DNA of 64,000 nucleotides, taken from positions 186,001-250,000 of the forward strand of contig NZ_QRAN01000005.1 of assembly GCF_003457605.1 (NCBI RefSeq), given 5' to 3'. The translations under genes were made by a program, and so were the position numbers. The notes beneath the pieces were generated by a model that was not told the DNA's origin, did not search any database, and worked only from the letters and a program-made list of their open reading frames with translations. This stretch comes from Seongchinamella sediminis. Its GTDB lineage: Bacteria > Pseudomonadota > Gammaproteobacteria > Pseudomonadales > Halieaceae. Of the stretch, positions 25,693-35,190 are shown piece by piece. The stretch's first letter is position 1. The number at the start of each line of letters is the position of its first letter.

Positions 25693-26550
25693 ATGGCGGA
25701 AACGGGTCTGGTACAAATCCTCGAGGGCGCACTGCTGGCCGCCGGCAAGCCGCTGACCGTGGCCCAGCTGGCCGAACTGTTCGAGGAGCCGGAGCGTCCG
25801 GAGAACGCCGCCATACGCGAAGCCATGCAAGAAATTGCAGAGCGGTGTGAAGACCGGGGTTTCGAACTGGTGGAAGTCGCCAGCGGGTTTCGTTTCCAGG
25901 TGCGCCAGGCACTGAGCCCCTGGGTGGCGCGGCTCTGGCACGAACGCCCGGCGAAGTACTCCCGGGCCCTGCTGGAGACCCTGGCCCTGATCGCTTACCG
26001 GCAGCCTATCACCCGCGGCGAGATCGAGGAAATTCGCGGCGTGGCGGTGAGCTCCAATATCATCAAGACACTGCACGAGCGCGAGTGGATCAGGGTGGTG
26101 GGGCACCGCGATGTGCCGGGCCGCCCGGCCATGTACGCCACGACCCGCCAGTTCCTTGACTACTTCAACCTGAAAAACCTGGATCAGCTGCCGGCGCTGG
26201 CGGAGATCCGCGATCTCGATACCCTGAATGCCGAACTGGGCTTCAGCGAACCGCTGCCGGAGGGCGAGGCAAAGTCCGCCGAGGGCGAGAACCCGGGGCT
26301 GACCGTGGTCGGGGGCACCGATCACGTGCCGCCAGCGCAAGCGGGTGAAGCCGATCAGGCGGCGGCCGACGAGCCCGCCGCGGAGCAGGGCGACACCCTG
26401 GAGGTCGAGCCGCGGGACGCCGAGGCACTGGCCGAGGCCGCGGGCGAGATGGGCCTGCAGGATAATGGCGAGGATGGCGCCACCGGGCCGGCGGCCGCGG
26501 CAAGCGACAGCGACGATATCGAGGCTGCCAAGCCCGAGAACCAGGCCTGA
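25693..26550 (+). CDS. scpB: Segregation and condensation protein B
   Basis: Partner of ScpA in the condensin complex; two winged-helix domains cover about residues 5-175. Core motifs are LLAAGKPLTVAQLAELF, SRALLETLALIAYRQPITRGE, and GRPAMYATTRQFLDYFNL. After residue 190 there is an unusual acidic, Ala/Glu/Asp-rich tail of roughly 90 residues with no predicted structure. Such acidic tails occur in some ScpB proteins of gammaproteobacteria, but this one is long. The ATG follows the scpA stop by one base. Confidence 0.94.
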   Translation: MAETGLVQILEGALLAAGKPLTVAQLAELFEEPERPENAAIREAMQEIAERCEDRGFELVEVASGFRFQVRQALSPWVARLWHERPAKYSRALLETLALIAYRQPITRGEIEEIRGVAVSSNIIKTLHEREWIRVVGHRDVPGRPAMYATTRQFLDYFNLKNLDQLPALAEIRDLDTLNAELGFSEPLPEGEAKSAEGENPGLTVVGGTDHVPPAQAGEADQAAADEPAAEQGDTLEVEPRDAEALAEAAGEMGLQDNGEDGATGPAAAASDSDDIEAAKPENQA

Positions 26551-26562
26551 GTATCTGTCACC

Positions 26563-27435
26563 ATGGTAAATAAAACCAGCACGGGGTCGGCGCCAGACAC
26601 CCGGGAAAAATCAGTACCGGGCGAAAAACTGCAAAAGGTCCTGGCGCGGACCGGTCTCGGTTCACGTCGGGAGATGGAGCGCTGGATAGAGCAGGGCCGG
26701 GTGAGCGTCGACGGCAAACCGGCCCGGCTGGGCGACCGGGTCACCCCGCGGGCCCGCATCCAGGTGGATGGGCGGCCCTTAAATACCGCCCCCGCCCAGG
26801 AAACCCGCTGTATTCTCTATCACAAGCCCACGGGCGAGGTCTGCTCGCGCAAGGACCCCCAGGGCCGGCGCACCGTATTCGAGCGGCTGCCGAAACTGAA
26901 GTCTGGCCGCTGGATATCCATTGGCCGGCTGGACTACAACACTTCGGGCCTGCTGCTGTTCACCACCGACGGGGAGCTGGCCAACAAGCTGATGCACCCC
27001 GCGAGCAATATTGAACGCGAGTACATGGTGCGGGTCATGGGCGAATGGGACGAGTCCATGCTCCAGCGCCTGCAGGAGGGGGTGATGCTGGAGGATGGGG
27101 TGGCCCGTTTCACCGATATCCAGGACGGCGGCGGCGACGGCATCAACCACTGGTTTTACGTAGTGATCATGGAAGGTCGTAACCGCGAGGTGCGCCGGCT
27201 GTGGGAATCCCAGGGCCTCACCGTGTCCCGGCTCAAGCGGGTACGCTATGGCGAGGTGTTCATTCCTTCCCGGGTCAAGCAGGGCCAGTGGGTTGAGCTC
27301 GATCCCAAGGAAGTGAAGAGCCTGTACCGGATGGCCGAGCTGCCGCTTAAGGACCAGAAACGCGGTACGCTGAAAGAGCGCGAGAAAATGGAACGCCAGT
27401 TCCGCAAGCGCGGTGACAGACGCAGCAAGCGTTAA
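26563..27435 (+). CDS. rluB: 23S rRNA pseudouridine(2605) synthase
   Basis: A 290-residue RsuA/RluB/E/F family pseudouridine synthase. An S4 RNA-binding domain ([20 protein letters not shown]) is followed by the catalytic domain with [17 protein letters not shown], whose aspartate is the nucleophile, and by [21 protein letters not shown] basic C-terminal tail of about 30 residues resembles RluB. It should modify U2605 of 23S rRNA. The scpA-scpB-rluB order is common in gammaproteobacteria. No strong ribosome site is visible before this ATG, 12 bases after scpB. Confidence 0.94.
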   Translation: MVNKTSTGSAPDTREKSVPGEKLQKVLARTGLGSRREMERWIEQGRVSVDGKPARLGDRVTPRARIQVDGRPLNTAPAQETRCILYHKPTGEVCSRKDPQGRRTVFERLPKLKSGRWISIGRLDYNTSGLLLFTTDGELANKLMHPASNIEREYMVRVMGEWDESMLQRLQEGVMLEDGVARFTDIQDGGGDGINHWFYVVIMEGRNREVRRLWESQGLTVSRLKRVRYGEVFIPSRVKQGQWVELDPKEVKSLYRMAELPLKDQKRGTLKEREKMERQFRKRGDRRSKR

Positions 27436-27482
27436 CGCGGCAGGTATAAGGGGCGGAACCTTTCACACTGCCGGGCGCCCGC

Positions 27483-28241
27483 CTACTGGGCGTCGAAGGA
27501 AACCCCGGTGGTGCCCTCGCTGTCGGCGCCCATCAGGTACAGGTAAATACCCATAATGGCTTCCGGTGACGGGTTATCAGTCGGTTTTTCAGCCGGGAAG
27601 GCGGCGCGCCGCATGGCGGTGTTGGTGCCACCGGGGTTGATGCAATTGACCCGGATCGCACTGGTGTTCTCCAGTTCGGCGGCGAGCACCTGCATAAAGC
27701 CCTCGGTGGCGAACTTGGATACCGCATAGGCGCCCCAGTAGGCCCGGCCCACGCGGCCGACGCCGGAAGAGGTGAATACGATCGACGCGCTGGGGGCCGC
27801 CTGCAGCAGCGGCAGCAGGTGGCGGGTGAGGGCAAACTGGGCGTTGACGTTGACCTGCATCACGTCCTGCCAGCCCTGGTAGGAGGCGCTTTCGATGGGG
27901 CGCCGCTCGCCCAGTACGCTGGCGTTGTGCAGCAGCCCGTCCAGGTGGCCGAATTCCTCCGCCAGGCCCTGGGCCAGGTGCAGGCACTGCTCATCGCTGA
28001 CCGTGGCCAGGTCCATTGTCACCAGGGCCGGTTTGGGGTGCCCGGCCGCTTCGATTTCATCGTATACCGATTCCAGCTTGCTTTCCGTGCGGCCCAGCAG
28101 GATGACCGTGGCGCCGTGGGCGGCGTAGCTCAGGGCGGCCACCCGGCCGATGCCGTCACCGGCCCCGGTCACCAGGATGGTCTTGCCCCTGAGCAGGTCG
28201 GGAGCGGGGCGGTAATCGGCGGGGGCGGGCTGGATGTTCAT
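27483..28241 (-). CDS. yciK: YciK family short-chain dehydrogenase
   Basis: A 252-residue SDR with the cofactor motif TGAGDGIGR, the HNAS segment and the YAVSK active site. The start DLLRGKTILVTGAGDG and the tail region PGGTNTAMRRAAFPAE are typical of YciK, a conserved gammaproteobacterial SDR of unknown substrate. It is the last gene of the mtaD-ubiG-mupP-yciK run, matching the order in Pseudomonas aeruginosa (PA3170-PA3173). It faces rluB with a 47-base convergent gap. Confidence 0.9.
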   Translation of the reverse strand: MNIQPAPADYRPAPDLLRGKTILVTGAGDGIGRVAALSYAAHGATVILLGRTESKLESVYDEIEAAGHPKPALVTMDLATVSDEQCLHLAQGLAEEFGHLDGLLHNASVLGERRPIESASYQGWQDVMQVNVNAQFALTRHLLPLLQAAPSASIVFTSSGVGRVGRAYWGAYAVSKFATEGFMQVLAAELENTSAIRVNCINPGGTNTAMRRAAFPAEKPTDNPSPEAIMGIYLYLMGADSEGTTGVSFDAQ

Positions 28242-28256
28242 GCTGGGATTCCGTGT

Positions 28257-28922
28257 TCAGTGAGAAAAGATAAGCGCGGCCAGGCTGGCGCTGTCGTCGG
28301 TCAACAGGTCGGCGCCCCAGTCCCGGGGGTTGTCGTCGGCCTCGATGTAGCCGTAAGCGGCGGCGATGGTGAGCATCCCGGCGCGTTTGCCGGCCTCGAT
28401 GTCGCGCCGGTGGTCGCCGATATAAATCGCCTGGTGGGGCGCGCAGTCCAGGTCGCGGCAATTGCGATACAGGGACTCGGGGTGTGGCTTGCGGTCCTTG
28501 ACATCGTCCGGGCAGACCAGGCTGGGGCAGGGGGGAAGATCGATTCGCGCCAGCAGCGGTTCGGCGTAGGCCCGGGGCTTGTTGGTGGCGACCCCCCAGG
28601 CGATGCCGCGGCGGTCCAGCTCGGCCAGCAGCGCGTTGATGCCGGGATAGGGCCGCGCCGAACTGCCCAGCACGTCGCTGTAAAGTTCGAGCAGCCGCAG
28701 GCGCTTGCTCTCAAACTGCCGGTGCGCCGGGTCCATGTCCAGGCCCAGGGCGACCAGTGCCCGGGCGCCGTTGGACACCGAGCGCCGGATACGCGCCGGT
28801 TCCAGCGGTGGCAGGTCGTGCTCCGCCCGTAACTGTTGCACCACCACCACAAATTCGTCGGCGGTGTCGACCAGGGTGCCGTCGAGGTCGAACAGCACCG
28901 CCTTCAGCGTGCCGCCAGTCAT
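28257..28922 (-). CDS. mupP: N-acetylmuramic acid 6-phosphate phosphatase (HAD family)
   Basis: A 221-residue HAD-IA phosphatase with the nucleophile motif DLDGTLVDT, motif II ATNKP, and the metal-binding IGDHRRDIEAG. By sequence alone it could be the phosphoglycolate phosphatase Gph, but its place between ubiG and yciK is that of Pseudomonas MupP, which dephosphorylates MurNAc 6-phosphate in the peptidoglycan recycling route that bypasses de novo UDP-MurNAc synthesis. It overlaps the ubiG stop by four bases. Function is therefore inferred mostly from gene order. Confidence 0.85.
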   Translation of the reverse strand: MTGGTLKAVLFDLDGTLVDTADEFVVVVQQLRAEHDLPPLEPARIRRSVSNGARALVALGLDMDPAHRQFESKRLRLLELYSDVLGSSARPYPGINALLAELDRRGIAWGVATNKPRAYAEPLLARIDLPPCPSLVCPDDVKDRKPHPESLYRNCRDLDCAPHQAIYIGDHRRDIEAGKRAGMLTIAAAYGYIEADDNPRDWGADLLTDDSASLAALIFSH

Positions 28923-29629
28923 GCCGGTTTTACCGCGTGAACCAGGTAGTTGACGCTGACATCGCGGGGATTGAGCCGGTAGCTGCGGGTGATGGGGTTG
29001 TAGATCAGCCCGGTCATGTCCTCCAGCACCAGGCCGGCATCCCGCAGCCAGCCTGCGAGTTCGGAGGGCTTGATGAATTTTTCATACTCGTGGGTACCTG
29101 CCGGTAACAGCTGGAGAATGTGCTCCGCGCCGACGATGGCAAACAGGAAGGCCTTGGGGTTGCGGTTGATGGTGGAAAAATACAGCGCCGCGCCGGGCCG
29201 GGCCATGTCGGCGCAGGCCTTGATCACCGCTCCCGGGTCGGGCACATGCTCCAGCATCTCCAGGCAGCAGACGATATCGAAACTCCCGGCCTGCTCGGCG
29301 GCAAGGTCCTCGGCGGTGCCCTGCCGGTAATCCACCTCCACGCCGGATTCCAGCTGGTGCAGTTTTGCCACTGCCAGCGGGGCCTCGCCCATATCGATGC
29401 CGGTCACCCGGGCGCCGCGCTGGGCCATGGCTTCGGCCAGGATGCCGCCGCCACAGCCGACGTCGACCAGGCGCTGGCCGGCCACCGGGGAATGGCGGTC
29501 GATATAGTTTGCCCGCAGCGGATTGATGTCATGCAGTGGCTTGAACTCGCTGTTGCGGTCCCACCAGCGGGAGGCAAGGGCTTCGAACTTGGCGATTTCC
29601 GCCGGATCGACGTTGGCTTCAGAGGTCAT
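28919..29629 (-). CDS. ubiG: Ubiquinone biosynthesis O-methyltransferase
   Basis: A 236-residue SAM-dependent methyltransferase that makes both O-methylations of ubiquinone. The motif I VGCGGGILAEAMAQRGARV, the start NVDPAEIAKFEALASRWWD and the late MTGLIYNPITRSYRL are typical of UbiG. Start lies three bases after the mtaD stop; the end overlaps mupP. Position and order are as in Pseudomonas. Confidence 0.96.
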   Translation of the reverse strand: MTSEANVDPAEIAKFEALASRWWDRNSEFKPLHDINPLRANYIDRHSPVAGQRLVDVGCGGGILAEAMAQRGARVTGIDMGEAPLAVAKLHQLESGVEVDYRQGTAEDLAAEQAGSFDIVCCLEMLEHVPDPGAVIKACADMARPGAALYFSTINRNPKAFLFAIVGAEHILQLLPAGTHEYEKFIKPSELAGWLRDAGLVLEDMTGLIYNPITRSYRLNPRDVSVNYLVHAVKPA

Positions 29630-29632
29630 GGT

Positions 29633-30964
29633 TCAGATCTGTTCGCTGTTGATGGTCTGCTGCCATTGCGAGCAGCGCGATAGCAGGTCAGTGATATTGA
29701 TACGGGTCAGGTTGCCGTCACGGACCAGTATGTGGCCCGCCACCCAGCTGTGGCTCACCTGGCTGCCATTGCCGGCGTATACCAGCTGCGACAGCGGCTT
29801 GTACAGCGGCTGGCACTCGGGGCCGGACAGGTCGACGGCGATCAGGTCGGCCTGCTTGCCGACCTCCAGGCTGCCGATGTCGTCCGCCAGCCCCATGGCC
29901 CTGGCGCCACCCATGGTGGCCATGTACAGACTGTCCTCGGCGGGGAGGGCGGCGGCGTCGGCGGCGGTCACCTTGCCGAGCAGGGCGGCCGCGCGCATTT
30001 CCATGAACATATTGAGGCTGTTGTTGCTGGCGGCACCGTCGGTGCCCAGGGCGACGTTGACACCCCGGGCCAGCAGTTTCGCGGTGGGGCAGGCGCCCGA
30101 GGCGAGCTTCATGTTCGACTGCGGGCAATGCACCACGTGGGCGCCGGTGGCCGCCAGCAGGGCCATGTCCTGCTCGCCCAGGTCGGTCATGTGCACACAC
30201 TGGGTGCGCGGCCCCAGCAGGCCAATGGCGTTGAGGGTGTCGAGCGGGCGTTCGCCGTTCTCCTCCACCGCGGCCAGTACCTCGCCGCGGGTCTCGTGCA
30301 GGTGAATCTGTACCGGCACGTCCAGCTCCGCCGCCAGGGTGGCGACTTTCTGCAGGTTGGGCCGGGACACGGTGTAGGGTGCATGGGGGCCGAAGCCGAT
30401 CGTCACCAGCTGCTGGTGTTTGACATCGTCCCGCAGGCGCAGGCCCTTGCTGATATAGTCGTCGGCGTCCCGGGCCCAGGCCGTGGGAAAGTCCAGTACC
30501 GGGAACACCAGCTGGCAGCGAATGCCGCTGTCGATGGCGACTGCCGCGGCGGCATCGGGGAAAAAGTACATGTCGCTGAAGGTGGTGGTCCCACTGCGGA
30601 GCATCTCGGCAATGGCCAGTTCGGTGCCGTCGCGGACAAATTCGGCGCTGACGTGCTGTCCCTCGGCGGGCCAGATATGCTGTTCCAGCCAGGGCATCAA
30701 CGGCAGGTCGTCGGCATAGCCGCGCAGCAGGCTCATGGCGGCATGGCCATGGAGATTGACCAGTCCCGGCATCAGCGCCCGGCCGGGCAGCGCCAGCTCC
30801 TCCTTCGCCTGCAGGCCGGCGGCCAAGTTGCGGGGCAGAATGTGGCTGATGCGCCCGCCGGTAATCGCCAGGCTGTGCCCGTCCAGGACCACGCCCCGGG
30901 GTACGACCGGCACCAGCCAGTCCGGGTGGAGGAGGGTGTCGACGGTGTTATCTGGCGCGCTCAT
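29633..30964 (-). CDS. mtaD: 5-methylthioadenosine/S-adenosylhomocysteine deaminase (amidohydrolase)
   Basis: A 443-residue TRZ/ATZ-family metal-dependent deaminase. Metal-ligand regions are visible: LVNLHGHAAMSLLRG near the N-terminus, GFGPHAPYTVS and HLHETRGE in the middle, and the terminal LGTDGAASNNSLN. Pseudomonas MtaD (PA3170) in the same gene context deaminates methylthioadenosine and S-adenosylhomocysteine. Unlike Pseudomonas, no mtnA lies between it and gyrA here. It heads the minus-strand operon and is divergent from gyrA. Confidence 0.9.
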   Translation of the reverse strand: MSAPDNTVDTLLHPDWLVPVVPRGVVLDGHSLAITGGRISHILPRNLAAGLQAKEELALPGRALMPGLVNLHGHAAMSLLRGYADDLPLMPWLEQHIWPAEGQHVSAEFVRDGTELAIAEMLRSGTTTFSDMYFFPDAAAAVAIDSGIRCQLVFPVLDFPTAWARDADDYISKGLRLRDDVKHQQLVTIGFGPHAPYTVSRPNLQKVATLAAELDVPVQIHLHETRGEVLAAVEENGERPLDTLNAIGLLGPRTQCVHMTDLGEQDMALLAATGAHVVHCPQSNMKLASGACPTAKLLARGVNVALGTDGAASNNSLNMFMEMRAAALLGKVTAADAAALPAEDSLYMATMGGARAMGLADDIGSLEVGKQADLIAVDLSGPECQPLYKPLSQLVYAGNGSQVSHSWVAGHILVRDGNLTRINITDLLSRCSQWQQTINSEQI

Positions 30965-31093
30965 AGGCTTCCGCTTACAGGTTCAGGTCGCTGGTAATTG
31001 CACAAATTTTCGCCACTGGCGAGGGTGTTGGCGGTAAACCCTCGAGGCGGGGCAGAGTATAACCCCTGGTGCCGGCGATTGTCGGCGAAATTC

Positions 31094-31132
31094 TTGAAAA
31101 ACATGGTAGTTAAGAGGCGAATTCCGTATAAT
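31094..31132 (+). promoter_or_regulatory. Candidate gyrA promoter in the mtaD-gyrA divergent gap
   Basis: The 309-base gap between mtaD and gyrA holds a perfect -10 hexamer TATAAT (31127-31132). A TTGAAA at 31094 is the best upstream match to -35, but the 27-base spacing is too long, so the -35 may be weak or supplied by an activator. It would give a 5' leader of about 135 bases. A second -10-like TATAAC lies at 31058. I see no other gene in the gap. Confidence 0.45.
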
Positions 31133-31273
31133 TGGCGGTTTGTGTTTCGGGGCGTGCAAGGTTGTTTCTGGCGCTTACCCAGGGTGTCCGAGGACGCTTT
31201 CTGCCGGGGGTGCGGCAACCACACTAACACGATAACAAGGCCTTTAAGCTGGACCTGAAGGAAACAGTGCTAC

Positions 31274-33937
31274 ATGGGTGATTTAGCCAAAGAAATTCTT
31301 CCCGTCAACATCGAAGACGAGATGAAGCAGTCGTATCTCGATTACGCCATGAGCGTGATCGTAGGCCGGGCTCTCCCGGATGTCAGGGACGGCCTCAAGC
31401 CAGTGCATCGGCGGGTGCTGTTCGCCATGAACGAGCTCAATAACGACTGGAACAAGGCCTACAAGAAGTCGGCCCGTGTTGTCGGTGACGTGATTGGTAA
31501 GTACCACCCGCACGGCGACTCGGCGGTTTACGACACCATTGTGCGGATGGCGCAACCCTTCTCCATGCGCTACATGATGGTGGACGGCCAGGGGAATTTC
31601 GGTTCCATCGACGGCGATAATGCCGCCGCCATGCGTTACACCGAAATCCGCATGCAGAAGATCTCTCACCAGATGCTGGCGGACCTCGACAAGGAAACTG
31701 TCGATTTTGTCGACAACTACGACGGCACCGAGAAGATCCCCGCGGTTTTACCCACCCGGGTGCCCAACCTGCTGGTCAACGGCTCCTCCGGCATCGCGGT
31801 GGGTATGGCGACCAATATTCCGCCTCACAACCTGACCGAGGTCATAAGTGGCTGCCTGGCCCTGCTGGCCGATCCCGCGTTGACCGTGGATGAATTGATG
31901 GAGCACATCCCGGGACCGGATTTTCCTACCGGCGCCATAATTAACGGCCGCGCCGGCATTATCCAGGCCTACCGCACCGGCCGGGGCCGGATCTACGTCC
32001 GTGCCCGGGCCGAGGTGGTCAGTGACGAAAAGCGCGGCAAAGACACCATTATTATTCACGAGATTCCCTACCAGCTGAACAAGGCGCGGCTGATCGAGCG
32101 CATCGCCGAGCTGGTCAAGGAGAAAAAGATCGAGGGGATTACCGAGCTGCGCGACGAGTCCGACAAGGACGGCCTGCGGGTGGTGATCGAGCTGCGGCGT
32201 GGCGAAGTCGGCGATGTGGTGCTCAACAACCTCTACGCCCAGACCCAGCTGCAGGCCGTGTTCGGTATCAACATGGTCGCCCTGGTGGATGGCCAGCCAA
32301 AAATCCTCAACCTCAAGGAAATCCTGGAAGCCTTTATCCGCCACCGCCGGGAAGTGGTCACCCGGCGCACGGTTTACCTGCTGCGCAAGGCGCGCGAACG
32401 CGGGCATATCCTCGAGGGGCTGGCCATCGCGCTGGCCAATATCGACCCGGTGATCGAGCTGATCAAGGCCTCACCGAGCTCGGCAGAGGCGAAAGAGAAG
32501 CTGATTGCCCGGGCCTGGGAGCCGGGTGATGTGACCGGCATGCTGGAACGCGCCGGTGAAGACGCCTGCCGGCCGGACCATCTGGAACCCCAGTACGGTC
32601 TGCGCGAGGGTGTCTATCACCTGTCTCCGGCCCAGGCCCAGGCAATTCTTGAGCTGCGCCTGCACCGCCTCACCGGTCTGGAGCACGAGAAGCTGATTAA
32701 CGAATACGAGGAGAAACTGCGTGAAATCAGCGAGTTCCTGGAAATCCTGTCTGATCCGGAACGCCTCAAGGCGGTTATCCGCGAGGAACTGGAAGAGATC
32801 GTCAGCGAGTACGGTGACGAACGCCTGACCGAAATCACCGCCTCCCAGCACGACCTCACCGTGGAGGACCTGATTACCGAGGAAGACCGGGTGGTCACTA
32901 TCTCCCACGGCGGTTATGCCAAGACCCAGCCGCTGTCCGACTACCAGGCCCAGCGCCGTGGCGGCACCGGCAAGTCGGCCACGGCGGTGAAGGACGAGGA
33001 TTTCGTCGAGCACCTGTTGATTGCCAGCACCCACGCCACCATCCTGTGTTTTTCCAACATGGGCAAGGTGTACTGGTTGAAGGTCTACCAGATTCCACTG
33101 GCCGGGCGCAATTCCCGGGGCCGGCCCATGGTCAACCTGCTGCCGCTGGAAGAGGGGGAACGCGTGACCTCGATCCTGCCGGTGGAGGACTATACCGAGG
33201 GCTACTTTATTTTCATGGCGACCGCCAATGGCACCGTTAAAAAGACCGCGCTCACCGACTTCTCTCGCCAGCGCAGCGTGGGCCTGCGCGCCCTGGAACT
33301 GGAAGAGGGGGACGTGCTGGTGGGCACCGCGATCACCAGCGGCGACTGCGACGTGATGCTGTTGTCCAGCGAGGGCAAGGCGGTTCGCTTCCGGGAAGGC
33401 GATGTGCGCGCCATGGGCCGCACCGCCAGGGGCGTGCGCGGCATCCGCCTGGGCGACGGCCACGAGATGATTTCGCTGATCATCCCGCGCGAGGGTGGCC
33501 GCGTGCTTACCGTGTCGGAAAACGGTTACGGCAAGCGCACCGAGATTAGCGAGTTCCCCACCAAGGGGCGCGGCACCAAGGGGGTTATCGCCATGCAGAC
33601 CTCCGAGCGTAACGGTAAGCTGGTGGGCGCGGTACAGGTATTCGACGGTGACCAGCTGATGCTGATCTCCAATCTGGGCACCCTGGTGCGCACCCGCGCC
33701 GACGAGGTTTCCGTGCTGGGACGTAATACCCAGGGCGTGCGGGTGATCCGCACCAGGAGCGATGAGTTCCTGGTAAGCGTGGAACGGATTGATGAGCCGG
33801 AAGATAAACCCGAACTGGACGTGGATGCAGCTGCCGAGTCGCCTGCAGCCAGTGACGGCGCAGGCCCAGCCGATCCCGGCGAAGGAGAAAACGCGGCCGC
33901 TGATGACGCCGCCGAAGGTACCGATGACGAAGCCTGA
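31274..33937 (+). CDS. gyrA: DNA gyrase subunit A
   Basis: The DNA-cleaving subunit of gyrase, 887 residues. The N-terminal topoisomerase domain has the active-site Tyr122 in RYTEIRM, and the quinolone-resistance region [19 protein letters not shown] with Ser83 and Asp87, the wild-type (sensitive) residues in E. coli numbering. The C-terminal beta-pinwheel domain shows the gyrase box area QRRGGTG (Q-R-R-G-G-x-G) that allows DNA wrapping and negative supercoiling, which separates it from ParC. The protein ends in an acidic, Ala/Asp/Glu-rich tail of about 45 residues, as in many gyrases. The stop is followed by palindromic repeats. Confidence 0.98.
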   Translation: MGDLAKEILPVNIEDEMKQSYLDYAMSVIVGRALPDVRDGLKPVHRRVLFAMNELNNDWNKAYKKSARVVGDVIGKYHPHGDSAVYDTIVRMAQPFSMRYMMVDGQGNFGSIDGDNAAAMRYTEIRMQKISHQMLADLDKETVDFVDNYDGTEKIPAVLPTRVPNLLVNGSSGIAVGMATNIPPHNLTEVISGCLALLADPALTVDELMEHIPGPDFPTGAIINGRAGIIQAYRTGRGRIYVRARAEVVSDEKRGKDTIIIHEIPYQLNKARLIERIAELVKEKKIEGITELRDESDKDGLRVVIELRRGEVGDVVLNNLYAQTQLQAVFGINMVALVDGQPKILNLKEILEAFIRHRREVVTRRTVYLLRKARERGHILEGLAIALANIDPVIELIKASPSSAEAKEKLIARAWEPGDVTGMLERAGEDACRPDHLEPQYGLREGVYHLSPAQAQAILELRLHRLTGLEHEKLINEYEEKLREISEFLEILSDPERLKAVIREELEEIVSEYGDERLTEITASQHDLTVEDLITEEDRVVTISHGGYAKTQPLSDYQAQRRGGTGKSATAVKDEDFVEHLLIASTHATILCFSNMGKVYWLKVYQIPLAGRNSRGRPMVNLLPLEEGERVTSILPVEDYTEGYFIFMATANGTVKKTALTDFSRQRSVGLRALELEEGDVLVGTAITSGDCDVMLLSSEGKAVRFREGDVRAMGRTARGVRGIRLGDGHEMISLIIPREGGRVLTVSENGYGKRTEISEFPTKGRGTKGVIAMQTSERNGKLVGAVQVFDGDQLMLISNLGTLVRTRADEVSVLGRNTQGVRVIRTRSDEFLVSVERIDEPEDKPELDVDAAAESPAASDGAGPADPGEGENAAADDAAEGTDDEA

Positions 33938-33950
33938 AGCCGTTGAATTA

Positions 33951-34060
33951 CCAGGGAGCGCTGAAACCTCGTCCCGGCGAAAGTCGCGGTCCGACGCATC
34001 GGGATCCCGTGAAAAACCAGGGAGCACTGAAACGTCATCCCGGCGCAAGCCGGGATCCAG
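33951..34060 (+). repeat. Two tandem copies of a REP-like palindromic repeat
   Basis: Between gyrA and serC, two 33-base units start at 33951 and 34017 (29 of 33 bases identical) with CCAGGGAGC and CCCGGCG shared. The second unit continues into a perfect hairpin, ATCCCGGC (34037-34044), loop GCAA, GCCGGGAT (34049-34056), followed by CCAG. The first unit has decayed but keeps GGGATCCC. It is the same family as the element at 37247-37303, there in mixed orientation. It may serve as an mRNA stabiliser or transcription attenuator between gyrA and serC. Confidence 0.75.
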
Positions 34061-34110
34061 TGACTACCTACCGATTATAGGCGCCGTAAGTGCCAAGCTA
34101 AGGAAAAAAC

Positions 34111-35190
34111 ATGACCCGCTGTTACAACTTCTGCGCCGGCCCTGCCGCGTTACCCCAAGCCGTCCTGGAAAAAGCCCGCGACGAGATGCTGGACTGGCAC
34201 GGCGCCGGCCTCTCGATCATGGAAATGAGCCATCGCAGCCCGGAAGTCGTCGGTGTCGCCCAGCGCGCCGAGGCCGACCTGCGCCAGTTGATGGGTATTT
34301 CTGACGACTACGCCGTGCTCTTCCTGCAGGGCGGCGCCAGCACGCAGTTCGCCGCCGTGCCGCTGAACCTGGCGGGAGCCGGCGAGGTGGCCGACTACGT
34401 CAAAACCGGCCAGTGGTCGAAAAAGGCCATCGCCGAGGGCAAGCGCTTTGCCCGGGTGAACGTGGCTGCCAGTTCCGAGGCGAGCAATTTCTCCACCATC
34501 CCGCCGCGGGACAGCTGGCAGCTGTCGGATAGCGCCGCCTACCTTCACTACACCCCCAACGAAACCATTGGCGGGGTGGAGTACTTCTGGGTACCGGAAG
34601 CGGACGCCCCGCTGGTGGTGGACATGTCGTCCACCATCCTGTCGCGCCCGGTTAACGTGTCTGATTACGGGGTGATTTACGCCGGGGCGCAGAAAAACAT
34701 CGGTCCGGCGGGCCTGACCCTGGTCATCGTGCGCCGCGATCTGTTGGGCCGGGCCAGCGAGACCTGTCCCGCCATGCTCAACTGGCAGACCGCCGCCGAC
34801 AATGATTCCATGTATAACACACCGCCCACCTTCGCCCTGTACCTGGCGGGCCTGGTGTTTGAGTGGCTGCAGGAGCAGGGCGGCCTGGCCGCCATGGAAG
34901 TGGTCAATCGCCGCAAGGCGGAGAAACTGTATGCCGCCATCGACGGTTCTGACTTCTACGCCAATCCGGTGGAAGTGCAGAGCCGCTCGCTGATGAACGT
35001 GCCCTTTACCCTGGCCGACGCCAGTCTCGACAAGCAGTTCCTGGCGGAGGCCGATGGCGCCGGACTGCTCAACCTGAAGGGTCATCGCTCGGTGGGCGGG
35101 ATGCGCGCCAGCATCTATAACGCGGTGGGCGAGGACGCGGTGGACGCGTTGATCGCCTTCATGCGGGACTTCGAGCAACGCAACGGGTGA
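34111..35190 (+). CDS. serC: 3-phosphoserine/phosphohydroxythreonine aminotransferase
   Basis: A PLP enzyme that makes phosphoserine for serine synthesis and 4-phosphohydroxy-L-threonine for vitamin B6, thus linked to pdxJ. The 359 residues begin MTRCYNFCAGPAALP and carry VIYAGAQKNIGPAG, where the lysine binds PLP, plus HRSVGGMRASIYNA near the end. An AAGGAAAA site precedes the ATG. Its stop overlaps the pheA GTG by four bases. Confidence 0.97.
   Translation: MTRCYNFCAGPAALPQAVLEKARDEMLDWHGAGLSIMEMSHRSPEVVGVAQRAEADLRQLMGISDDYAVLFLQGGASTQFAAVPLNLAGAGEVADYVKTGQWSKKAIAEGKRFARVNVAASSEASNFSTIPPRDSWQLSDSAAYLHYTPNETIGGVEYFWVPEADAPLVVDMSSTILSRPVNVSDYGVIYAGAQKNIGPAGLTLVIVRRDLLGRASETCPAMLNWQTAADNDSMYNTPPTFALYLAGLVFEWLQEQGGLAAMEVVNRRKAEKLYAAIDGSDFYANPVEVQSRSLMNVPFTLADASLDKQFLAEADGAGLLNLKGHRSVGGMRASIYNAVGEDAVDALIAFMRDFEQRNG

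Noticed and set aside
27437-27480. Inverted repeat CGGCAG...CTGCCG between rluB and yciK as a shared terminator
   Set aside because: Stem is only six bases with a long loop and no T-run on either side, so not called.
32471-34048. Minus-strand open frame of 525 codons opposite gyrA
   Set aside because: Antisense shadow of gyrA that continues into the palindromic repeats; composition and lack of motif.
33789-34304. Plus-strand frame bridging gyrA, repeats and serC
   Set aside because: Reads out of frame with gyrA and serC and is composed mainly of repeat translation (repeated EKPGSTETSSRRKPG-like text).
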